Below are positions 23,499 to 30,573 of a DNA stretch of 30,573 bases, in pieces; position 1 is the stretch's first letter; each line of letters opens with the position of its first letter. This DNA comes from JASSUD01 sp031963365. Its GTDB lineage: Bacteria > Pseudomonadota > Gammaproteobacteria > Burkholderiales > Burkholderiaceae. The stretch lies in assembly GCA_031963365.1 (NCBI GenBank), contig JASSUF010000008.1:1-30573 (forward strand), read 5' to 3'. The position numbers and the translations under genes were made by a program. A model generated the notes under the pieces. The model ran no database searches and was not told where the DNA came from. It saw only the letters and a list, made by a program, of their open reading frames with translations.

Positions 23499-25343
23499 AT
23501 GAAATTTTTGGGTACCATCTGGTCTGCAATTGGCCTGAGTCTCGCGATATTTGTAGCAGGAATATGTCCTGCGCAAGCAGCAACCGTTCCATGGAAAAAA
23601 GAGAAAATTCACTATTCGGTAGAAAGTAAGCCGCTCAAAGATGTATTGCGCGACTTTGCAGCAAGTCAAGGTATTGCAGCTACTATTGCACCGAATGTAG
23701 ATGGCATGGTGAGCGGCAAATTTAATATGTCGCCTCAGGCTTTTTTGAGTGCACTCTCTTCTACTTTTGGATTTACTTGGTTTTATGACGGTACTTTGCT
23801 GGATATTTCTGCGGCAAGTGACGTTAAAAGCATGCTGATTTCAATGCAATATGGCAGCATGGAAGATCTGCGTAGCGCGCTTGATCGCATAGGATTATCG
23901 GATAAACGCTTTCCTATCGTGTATGACGATGTACAGCATACTGCGATGGTAAGTGGCCCGGCTCATTACGTACAGCTGGTATCTAATGTAGCGCGAAATG
24001 TAGATGGTAATGCAGGTAAAGATGCAGGTACACAAGTTCGTATTTTTAAGCTTCGCCACTCTTCAGCAACGGATCGCATCGTAACCGTAGGTGGCAATAC
24101 TGTGAGTGTGCCAGGTGTAGCCAGTGTATTGCAGAGCTTATTTAGTAACTCAAGAAGTTCTGCACAAACTTTGCTATCACCCAGCATCGTAAGAGCGAAT
24201 TCAATGCTCGATGTAGACGGGCGCATGCCTAATGGCTCCGCAAGCTTTGGAAATGGAGGTCTACTTCCTCCATTGCCTCCTGGTTATACAACAGGAGGGA
24301 ACTTAGGTAGTGTTCCTGTCAATGACCAAGTAAACCAGTTATTTCCAGGCACGCCATCCCTCCCGGGCATGGGTGCAGCAGCAGGCGGTATGGCAGGCAC
24401 CCTCATGGGGCCAACCGGTCGTGTAGTAACTAACCCAACAGATAATCTATTACCTGTAATCAAGGCTGATGCGCGGACCAATTCCATTTTGGTACGTGAT
24501 GTGCCCTCACGTATGAGCCAGTACAAGCCACTCATTGATGAACTCGACGTTAAACCGCGTTTAATTGAAATCCAAGCTACGATGATTGAGATCGACAGTG
24601 GCGCATTAGATCAAATTGGTGTGGATTGGCGTGCGCATAATAGCCATGGCGATATCCAAACGGGTGATGGAAATAGACAGCAAAATGCATATAACGGCAA
24701 TATAGATCCTAAATTTGGAACGTTGCCTAGTACAGGTGCTGCCATTCCAGGAGGAGCCCTCTTAGCCACTCCAGCAGGCATTTCGATGACGGCTGTATTA
24801 GGAGATGCAGGTCGATATTTAATGGCCAGAGTCAATGCGCTTACACAAACTAATCAAGCGCGTATCGAAGCAAGCCCCAAAGTTACTACGCTAGACAATA
24901 TAGAAGCCGTGATGGATAACTCACAGCAAATGTTTGTGCCTGTAAATGGCTACGCAGGCGGTAATTTATACAATATTTCAACAGGCGTTTCGCTGCGTGT
25001 ATTGCCTATGGTGGTTGAAGAAGAGGGCGCCACACAGATCAAGCTTGAAGTCAATATTGAAAATGGCCAATTTACGCCATCATTAACTTCGTCGTCACCC
25101 AATCAAACGGCTGGCACGATTCCAATGGTCAGCAGCAGTCAAATCAAAACACAGGCATTTATTACACAAGGTCAAAGTTTATTGATTGCGGGTTACCAAA
25201 AGAAACAGGATGAAAAAGGCGTATCAGGCATTCCGCTTCTCTCCAAAATTCCATTTTTGGGCGCATTATTTCGCTATAAAAACGACACTAGCACACGGAA
25301 AGAACAACTTTTCTTGCTCTCTCCACGCGTGATTGATCTATAG
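23499..25343 (+). CDS. hrcC: T3SS outer-membrane secretin SctC (HrcC)
   Basis: 614 aa. Sec signal peptide at residues 1-28 (cleavage after AQA), N-terminal periplasmic domains (ESKPLKDVLRDFAASQGI; LLDISAA), a Gly/Pro-rich linker in the middle, and the C-terminal secretin barrel (IEASPKVTTLDN; GIPLLSKIPFLGALFRY; final LLSPRVIDL). It forms the outer-membrane ring through which the pilus passes. In Xanthomonas hrcC (hrpA) also lies at the end of the hrpB side as a separate unit. The ribosome site is weak. Confidence 0.96.
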   Translation: MKFLGTIWSAIGLSLAIFVAGICPAQAATVPWKKEKIHYSVESKPLKDVLRDFAASQGIAATIAPNVDGMVSGKFNMSPQAFLSALSSTFGFTWFYDGTLLDISAASDVKSMLISMQYGSMEDLRSALDRIGLSDKRFPIVYDDVQHTAMVSGPAHYVQLVSNVARNVDGNAGKDAGTQVRIFKLRHSSATDRIVTVGGNTVSVPGVASVLQSLFSNSRSSAQTLLSPSIVRANSMLDVDGRMPNGSASFGNGGLLPPLPPGYTTGGNLGSVPVNDQVNQLFPGTPSLPGMGAAAGGMAGTLMGPTGRVVTNPTDNLLPVIKADARTNSILVRDVPSRMSQYKPLIDELDVKPRLIEIQATMIEIDSGALDQIGVDWRAHNSHGDIQTGDGNRQQNAYNGNIDPKFGTLPSTGAAIPGGALLATPAGISMTAVLGDAGRYLMARVNALTQTNQARIEASPKVTTLDNIEAVMDNSQQMFVPVNGYAGGNLYNISTGVSLRVLPMVVEEEGATQIKLEVNIENGQFTPSLTSSSPNQTAGTIPMVSSSQIKTQAFITQGQSLLIAGYQKKQDEKGVSGIPLLSKIPFLGALFRYKNDTSTRKEQLFLLSPRVIDL

Positions 25344-25359
25344 GAGGATGGTAGATGCC

Positions 25360-25388
25360 GTCTGCAGGATCAAGCTGATCCTGCAGAC
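25360..25388. terminator. Hairpin just after hrcC
   Basis: 13-bp perfect stem GTCTGCAGGATCA / TGATCCTGCAGAC with a 3-base AGC loop, 16 bases after the hrcC stop. It has no T run, so it may protect the mRNA 3' end instead of terminating. Confidence 0.55.
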
Positions 25389-25415
25389 TACTAATGCCAG
25401 TTTTTTGGATAGTGT

Positions 25416-25461
25416 CATATTGGCCCTGCCTCGATTTTAAAACCGAGGCAGGGCCAATATG
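25416..25461. terminator. Second hairpin after hrcC
   Basis: 18-bp perfect stem (25416-25433 with 25444-25461), G+C-rich core GGCCCTGCCTCG, 10-base AT loop. No clear T tail. Could be a terminator or a small palindromic repeat. Confidence 0.6.
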
Positions 25462-25747
25462 CTCAAGAATATATTTCAAAGCAAGATCAAACCGACTTAA
25501 CTTGCCAAGGCTCCCTAACAGGGCAAAATTTTCCCTTCCGATATCAAATAATCCACTTATATTTCTCCCGCTCCCTAATTCCTTATCCGTCCCTGCTTTA
25601 GCGCGTAAGATTAATGTGAATTTGGATTTTCTCCGCAAAATCTTTGGTACATACGGCATTTTATGTATGCTCTAAAGATCATCTTTAGCGGTAGTCTGAG
25701 CGGTTTTTCACATCAACAATGATTTGAATACCCCTCAGGGATTGAAG
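25462..25747. other. Spacer before the foreign-looking gene
   Basis: Nothing convincing. Open frames exist on both strands (25394-25675 rightward and 25659-25288 leftward), but they overlap each other, span the hairpins and lack ribosome sites. The base composition changes sharply at about 25720. Confidence 0.45.
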
Positions 25748-27688
25748 ATGAAAATCGCTGTCTCCTCAATACTGCTGCTCGTCGCTCTGACGGCGATGCA
25801 ACCCGCAATGCCGCAGACCGCGAGCCCTTTTGCACCACCCGTCAGGCAGGAAGCGACGGTCGACAATGATTTCAGCTTGGTGCGTTATCGTGCCGACTAT
25901 CAGGTTCACTCTAACGCTGCGAGCGTAAAAACCGAAAGCTATGAGATTCTGCTAAAAACCAAGGCTGCGGTTGAAAATTTCAGCCAGATCCGCCAGAGCT
26001 ACAGTGAAAAGACGGAAACACTGGAGGTGCTGTCTGCCTATACGCTGACCGCTGATGGCCTGCGTTATGACGTTAAGCCAGATCGCATTTATACCCAGGA
26101 AAGCTACTCCAGCGCCTCGGCGCCGCTATATGCCGACCACAAGGTGCGCGTTATCGTGTTCTCCAATCTGGCTCCAGGTTCCCGCGTGGTGTACCAGCTG
26201 CGCCATACACAAAACACGCCGTATTTTCCAGGCTATTTTAGTCTGTGGGAAACCTTTAGCGTATTCAATCAGTTTGACGATGCTGAAGTTAACCTGCAGG
26301 CACCGGCCAATCTGGCGATGCATATTTATACTCGGGGTGTGGAAGGCAGTAAAAAGCCACAAATCCACGATGGCCATGCGCAATGGCGCTGGCGCTATCA
26401 GCGCAAAGCGCCATTGAAGGCGCAGACCTTGGCGGCAAGCAGCTGGACCTTCAGTCCAACCATCATGGCCAGCACTTATCGGGAATGGCCGCAATTGGCC
26501 AAAGCCTATCAGTTAAAGGCCAGCCAGGCGGCGAAAGTGACTCCGGCAATCCAACGTTTGGCGAATCAAATCACCGCCGACATCAGCGAACGCCGTGAAC
26601 AAGCGGCAGCCATTTATCGTTGGGTGTCACAAAATATTCGTTACGTAGCAGTGTATATAGGCAATGGAGGGCTGGAGCCGAATACAGCGCAGAGTATTCT
26701 CGATAATCGCTATGGCGACTGTAAGGATCACGTGGCGCTGCTTGAAGCGCTATTGGCTGCCAAGGATATCGTCAGTTCACCAGTGCTGATCGGTATAGAT
26801 GAAGGCCCACTGCTCCCGGAAATACCGCTATTGGGGCGATTTAATCATGCTATCACCTACCTGCCGGAGTTTAATCTCTATCTGGATTCCACAACTCCCT
26901 GGGCACGTTTTGGCCAATTGCCAGAGACGGACCTGGGCACCCCGGTGCTATTGACGCGTGAAGCGAAACTGGCACGCACTCCGAGCAACGACGATGGGCG
27001 TTATCTCTCATCTCTCAGCGTTGACGTCGTTTTCGATCAGGCGGGCAATATGCGCGGGCAAACTGAACGCAAACTGGGTGAGGTGGATGAAATCGATCTA
27101 AGGGGCTATTTCTCTCAAATCAATGAGCAGAACCGAGCGCGGGCCGAAGAGTCGATCATGGCATCTTCCGGTATCGATGGCCGCGGATACATCGAGATGC
27201 ACGGCGATCCACTGGATATCAAAAAGCCGTTCAGTTACACCTACCGGTTCCAAGCTGAAGACTATGTCGATTTTGGAGTCGCAGGCGGCATGACGGTGCC
27301 TAATCCTCCCGGCGGCGCGTCTTTCCGCACATTCTACTTGATGGCATCAGCGCCGATTAACGAGACGCCGTTCCACTGCAAGGCGCAGCTGTACGATGAA
27401 ACCTATCGCCTGCAGCTACCCGCCAATGTGCCGATCATTGCTGTACCAAAGAACTGCCAATTCCGCAATGCGGCTGGCGATTATCGGGTCGCATGGCAGC
27501 GCGACGGCCAGCAGGTGAGTGTCAATCACAGGCTGGAAGTGAAAGCCATCCGCGGCAAGGACGCACTTTGCGAGGCACAGGACTATCCAGCCTTCCGGGA
27601 GCTATTCCAGCAGGTACGTCGTGGTTTCCGCGGACAAGTGGTTTATGGCGAATTCACCAGAGATGCGACAAATCAGGTTGGTGGATAA
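25748..27688 (+). CDS. DUF3857 and transglutaminase-domain exported protein
   Basis: 646 aa from ATG 25748 (GGGA seven bases upstream); an upstream TTG adds eight residues. Signal peptide of about 23 residues (MKIAVSSILLLVALTAMQ). An N-terminal DUF3857 beta-rich domain (about 35-230) is followed by a transglutaminase-like cysteine protease fold (about 260-385) with apparent triad Cys325 (YGDCKDH), His367 (FNHAI) and Asp380 (LDST), then a beta-rich C-terminal region. Probably periplasmic or surface-attached; the substrate is unknown. It is much richer in G/C, especially at third positions, than the genes on either side, which suggests recent acquisition from a higher-G+C relative. No T3SS link is shown. 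Confidence 0.88.
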   Translation: MKIAVSSILLLVALTAMQPAMPQTASPFAPPVRQEATVDNDFSLVRYRADYQVHSNAASVKTESYEILLKTKAAVENFSQIRQSYSEKTETLEVLSAYTLTADGLRYDVKPDRIYTQESYSSASAPLYADHKVRVIVFSNLAPGSRVVYQLRHTQNTPYFPGYFSLWETFSVFNQFDDAEVNLQAPANLAMHIYTRGVEGSKKPQIHDGHAQWRWRYQRKAPLKAQTLAASSWTFSPTIMASTYREWPQLAKAYQLKASQAAKVTPAIQRLANQITADISERREQAAAIYRWVSQNIRYVAVYIGNGGLEPNTAQSILDNRYGDCKDHVALLEALLAAKDIVSSPVLIGIDEGPLLPEIPLLGRFNHAITYLPEFNLYLDSTTPWARFGQLPETDLGTPVLLTREAKLARTPSNDDGRYLSSLSVDVVFDQAGNMRGQTERKLGEVDEIDLRGYFSQINEQNRARAEESIMASSGIDGRGYIEMHGDPLDIKKPFSYTYRFQAEDYVDFGVAGGMTVPNPPGGASFRTFYLMASAPINETPFHCKAQLYDETYRLQLPANVPIIAVPKNCQFRNAAGDYRVAWQRDGQQVSVNHRLEVKAIRGKDALCEAQDYPAFRELFQQVRRGFRGQVVYGEFTRDATNQVGG

Positions 27689-27826
27689 CGAGAAGAGAGG
27701 TTACCTCCTAAATACAGTGTTCATAGGACTGCAATATACGGTCTGCTTGCCTATATTTTATACTTAAATAAGATCATTCTTGCAAAATCGGGTATGTTTA
27801 ATAGGTAGATGCCAAGGTAAGTTAAT

Positions 27827-29320
27827 ATGCTTATATCGCTCAGTCCTACTATTTTTGATGCAGGTAAGCTTTTCAGGGGCCGTGGTCAATGCGCAAAAAG
27901 CACGGTTCAAGACCAAAAAAAATTTATTAGTAAGTGTGCTCCGCTCAGTAAATTAATTCATAATCGCACTTCGCCGGATGGGGTTGCGCGCCTCTCGCGT
28001 TGGTATACGGGTAAGTTGCTTCCTGAAGAGGACAGAAAAACCTGGGATTCCTACTTACTTAAGGCAACAACGCTAATAAGTTATGGATTTGGTCTTTTTC
28101 AGACGCTGGAAGCCCTTTCTGAAAAGGCTAATGAATTACATACCGCTTTTAATGCATTAACGCCCGAAGAGCAAGAGTACGAACAGCCCCGCATTCAGGA
28201 AGCATTGCAAGCTATTTATGCAGAACAGCAAACCATTTATGCTTTGCTGGATAGAGCCCCAAAAGAGAACCAAGAAGCTTCGCCAGTTTTAAAAGCAATG
28301 CAAGAAATGGGCATGGATCTTGTATCAACAGGTTTGATGCAACATATGCAAGCCTTGGTTCAAGAACTTTTATCGCGCATAGAGCAAGAAGAAGAGCCGC
28401 ATATTACTTCTCTTGTAAAGTATGTGGTTTCAGTGCCTAGAACAGAGACAGTGATTGGCAGTATTGCAGCCCTTGTAGGGGCGCTTGGATTGATTCTGCA
28501 AATACCCTCTATTGTATGTGGCCTGTCTGCTTTGCTTGCTATTTCAATGTTTATAATCCGATGTGTTAAATCTATAATTTCAGATAAGCAGCATGCTAAA
28601 AAACATGACCTGCTTATACTTCGAGAGATAATGAGCCAATATATGGAAACGGTAAACAATGCCATTAGGGCTATTTTTCAAATTAAACAAGATACGAGCG
28701 ACATAAAACAAACGCTTCAAAGCTTTCAAGAGCAACTAAATGAGGTTCGCACGATACATAATCATAATACCTACAACATTAACGTTGTCGATCCAAAACA
28801 CCTTCTCCCCCCTGAACAGCAGCTGCTTTTAGCACAAGGTTCCACAACACGACCCGCCATTACGCTTTCTGGGGAAGGACAAGAATCAGCGGAAATACTT
28901 CTCAATTACCCGCCAAGAGCACGTAAAACCTCATTCGGTTCTGTGACTTCAAGCTCCTCAAGCAGCGGATCGGACTCGCCAACTATTGGGCGCTCGCCTA
29001 CACCTGATAGTGAAGAAGAGGGTCGTTCACTTTCTCAAGGCGCTTCATTTCTGTCTAAAGGCAAAGGAAGGGCTGAGCCTACTATTCTCGAAGAACATAA
29101 TATTGATGACCTTCTTTCATCCGATTCAGAATCGGATTCAGATGCAGCTCTCACCCCAGAAAAAGTAGCAAAAGCGCAAAAAAGAGCAGCAAAAAATGCG
29201 AAGATTAAAGCTTTAGCAGAGCGTAATGCACAGCTCGAAGCCCTGTTCCAACAGAAAGTCGAAGCAGAAGTAAAGGTCCAAGTAAAGGCGAAACTTGAAC
29301 AAATGCTTCAATTTGCCTAG
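27827..29320 (+). CDS. Unknown protein with membrane hairpin and coiled coils, candidate T3SS effector/translocator
   Basis: 497 aa, family not recognised. Residues about 70-190 are predicted helical/coiled. Two adjacent hydrophobic segments (about 209-229 and 231-247) form a hairpin followed by KSIISDK. A second helical stretch spans about 260-320. A disordered Ser/Pro/acidic region with SSSSSSGSDS and repeated SDSESDSD follows (about 350-430), and a final Lys/Ala/Glu/Gln coiled coil ends the protein. AAGG lies nine bases before ATG 27827. No signal peptide. The design (hairpin plus coiled coils and Ser-rich linker) recalls host-membrane-inserted secreted proteins, but no PIP box lies upstream. 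Confidence 0.7.
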   Translation: MLISLSPTIFDAGKLFRGRGQCAKSTVQDQKKFISKCAPLSKLIHNRTSPDGVARLSRWYTGKLLPEEDRKTWDSYLLKATTLISYGFGLFQTLEALSEKANELHTAFNALTPEEQEYEQPRIQEALQAIYAEQQTIYALLDRAPKENQEASPVLKAMQEMGMDLVSTGLMQHMQALVQELLSRIEQEEEPHITSLVKYVVSVPRTETVIGSIAALVGALGLILQIPSIVCGLSALLAISMFIIRCVKSIISDKQHAKKHDLLILREIMSQYMETVNNAIRAIFQIKQDTSDIKQTLQSFQEQLNEVRTIHNHNTYNINVVDPKHLLPPEQQLLLAQGSTTRPAITLSGEGQESAEILLNYPPRARKTSFGSVTSSSSSSGSDSPTIGRSPTPDSEEEGRSLSQGASFLSKGKGRAEPTILEEHNIDDLLSSDSESDSDAALTPEKVAKAQKRAAKNAKIKALAERNAQLEALFQQKVEAEVKVQVKAKLEQMLQFA

Positions 29321-29366
29321 TTTGCTTAATCTGCACAGAAAATTAGAAAAAATTCTGAAATATAGC

Positions 29367-29391
29367 GGAGCGCGAAATTCTATCGCGCTCC
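29367..29391. terminator. Hairpin between two convergent genes
   Basis: 9-bp perfect stem GGAGCGCGA / TCGCGCTCC with a 7-base loop, in the 101-base gap between the convergent 497-aa gene and the SWIM gene. No T run, so moderate support only. Confidence 0.5.
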
Positions 29392-29421
29392 ATAGTCCCC
29401 TAATATATCCTATAGAGCTGG

Positions 29422-30132
29422 TTACTCGTTCAATTCGATACCAAATAATGCAGACAGATCCGATGTATCCAGTTGCTGATGCTGTCCTGGCACTGATATG
29501 TTGCCTGCTTGCTGGATCAATTGCAGCGGATCAACATGGCGCAACTGAAACAGTAATTCTGGCTGACTATCGAGGCGAGTACCAACACCATACAGGGCTG
29601 CGGCAATATGTTTGCATAGGTATGCCGAATCGGGGCAGCTGCAATGAAAATCAATCTGCTTGGGAGTGGGGAGCAAGCCTGCGCCATGGCGCGTGACTAC
29701 TTCCATCACGGAACTCGATAAACGTCCTTGCAGTAGCTCCACCAATGAGGCGATCTTACCCGCGCATTCACTCACAATCGATTGCCAGAGTGGGGCATCT
29801 AGCGCGTGTACTCCGATGCTAACTTTGTACATTTCTGATCCAAAGATCAGTGCCGTAATTTCGCCTGTCTTGATTTTTAGGTCGATCACCGAACCATGCC
29901 GCACATAGCTGCGTCCGCGCGGTAGTCGGTTGGCGTAGTCGCTATAGGCTTCGAGATTGGCGCACCACTTTTTGCCCCAGAAAGTATGGGCTATAGCGAT
30001 AGTGCGCCCCTCGATAGTTATCGGTTCACAGATTTGCCCTTTTTTTTCAAGAGATTTCAATTTTTTTTGGGCTTTGGCGCGTCGTTCTGCGACCGGTATA
30101 TAAGGTGCCCAACCACCATAGTCAAAACTCAT
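29422..30132 (-). CDS. SWIM zinc-finger protein
   Basis: 236 aa. The SWIM motif CxCx6CxH is at residues 164-175 (HCSCPDSAYLCKH), followed by the typical ALYG continuation. N-terminal WAPYIPVAERRAKAQKKL and TFWGKKWC are typical of the proteins encoded beside SNF2 helicases. SWIM domains bind nucleic acid or protein; the pair is thought to act in chromatin-like or DNA-repair remodelling, function unproven. It lies 33 bases after the helicase gene on the same strand, so probably one operon. No strong ribosome site precedes ATG 30132. Confidence 0.88.
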   Translation of the reverse strand: MSFDYGGWAPYIPVAERRAKAQKKLKSLEKKGQICEPITIEGRTIAIAHTFWGKKWCANLEAYSDYANRLPRGRSYVRHGSVIDLKIKTGEITALIFGSEMYKVSIGVHALDAPLWQSIVSECAGKIASLVELLQGRLSSSVMEVVTRHGAGLLPTPKQIDFHCSCPDSAYLCKHIAAALYGVGTRLDSQPELLFQLRHVDPLQLIQQAGNISVPGQHQQLDTSDLSALFGIELNE

Positions 30133-30165
30133 ATTTTATTCAATGTGATAGATCTGCAATCGGGT

Positions 30166-30573
30166 TTATTGATCATCCATGGCGCTATTAATATCCGGCG
30201 ATACTAGCTTGAGCAATGCATCATTACTCATTTCAGTCAACAGCATTTCACCGCCGCTGGCAAGAATATCATTCGATAATCCGAGTTTGGCTTCAATCAG
30301 TGTATCGATTTTTTCTTCGACCGTGCCGCGACAAATAAATTTATGTACGAGCACGTTTTTTTTCTGGCCAATGCGGTAGGCGCGATCGGTCGCTTGATTT
30401 TCTACAGCGGGATTCCACCAGCGGTCGAAATGAATAACGTGTGCTGCCGCTGTTAAATTAAGACCGGTACCCCCCGCTTTGATGGAAAGCACAAAAAATG
30501 GCGGTCCTTCTTCCTGTTGAAATTGATCAACCAGCAATTTGCGGGTTTTGACAGGCGTGGCGCCATGTAATAG
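30166..30573 (-). CDS. SNF2-family DEAD/DEAH helicase, C-terminal part (runs off the window)
   Basis: About 135 residues of the C-terminal helicase domain; the frame remains open to the window edge at 30573. Motif V (LSIKAGGTGLNLT), HVIHFDRWWNP and motif VI (QATDRAYRIGQ) are all clear, as is the VEEKID region that follows. Bacterial SNF2 proteins are ATP-driven DNA translocases, often paired with a SWIM protein, as here. The start and the ATP-binding domain lie outside the window. Confidence 0.93.
   Translation of the reverse strand, partial: LLHGATPVKTRKLLVDQFQQEEGPPFFVLSIKAGGTGLNLTAAAHVIHFDRWWNPAVENQATDRAYRIGQKKNVLVHKFICRGTVEEKIDTLIEAKLGLSNDILASGGEMLLTEMSNDALLKLVSPDINSAMDDQ

Noticed and set aside
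23473..23592. N-terminal part of the minus-strand frame starting at 23592
   Set aside because: Antisense to the HrcC signal peptide, with no ribosome site; only the part outside hrcC is worth noting.
25288..25675. Overlapping frames on both strands after hrcC
   Set aside because: They overlap each other, cross two perfect hairpins and lack ribosome sites; the leftward one also runs into the hrcC C-terminus.

Overview
The window looks like a chromosome segment of a Burkholderiales bacterium, probably a host-associated one with fairly low G+C. Inorganic pyrophosphatase and NAD synthase are strongly Burkholderia-like, and the rest is dominated by a complete Hrp2-family (Xanthomonas/Ralstonia/Mycetohabitans type) type III secretion system (T3SS). 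Long AT-rich spacers, swollen low-complexity protein segments and small mobile repeats fit a symbiont or endofungal relative. The exact genus is inference.

Layout: 1-635 holds the end of a small IS/MITE-like repeat, an otherwise empty stretch and a possible leader or small RNA. 636-2986 is ppa-nadE, closed by a strong bidirectional terminator. 3084-4947 is a 'satellite' module: two divergent transcription units, each headed by a PIP box/hrpII box (TTCG-N16-TTCG) plus a correctly spaced -10, carrying a second hrpB1, a second hrpD6 and two small proteins. 5171-15059 is the leftward T3SS operon, in transcription order hrcU-hrcV-hpaP-hrcQ-hrcR-hrcS-hpaA-hrcD(hrpD5)-hrpD6 and then two tiny pilin/needle candidates at the hrpE position. 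15478-25343 is the rightward operon hrpB1-hrpB2-hrcJ-hrpB4-hrcL-hrcN-hrpB7-hrcT, then hrcC after a terminator. The hrcU/hrpB1 divergence again carries two perfectly phased PIP boxes. 25748-27688 is a compositionally foreign DUF3857/transglutaminase protein. 27827-29320 is an unknown protein with a membrane hairpin and coiled coils. 29422-30573 (leftward) is a SNF2-family helicase end plus a SWIM zinc-finger protein.

How it works together: hrcR/S/T/U/V form the export gate; hrcQ, hrpB4 (SctK), hrcL, hrcN and hrpB7 form the sorting platform and ATPase; hrcD and hrcJ form the inner rings; hrcC is the outer-membrane secretin; hrpB2 is the inner rod; hpaP and hpaA control substrate choice. Four PIP boxes imply one HrpX/HrpB-type AraC activator, not encoded here, that co-induces the core operons and the satellite module.

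Most unusual: the satellite duplication of pilus-associated genes; a family of very small related proteins (49, 50 and 80 aa) that may be pilus/needle subunits; two copies of a long palindromic element (about 70-bp arms) and a 139-bp MITE sitting exactly between T3SS genes; and a basic repeat tail on the ATPase regulator HrcL. Family assignments come from remembered motifs and gene order; no database search was run.
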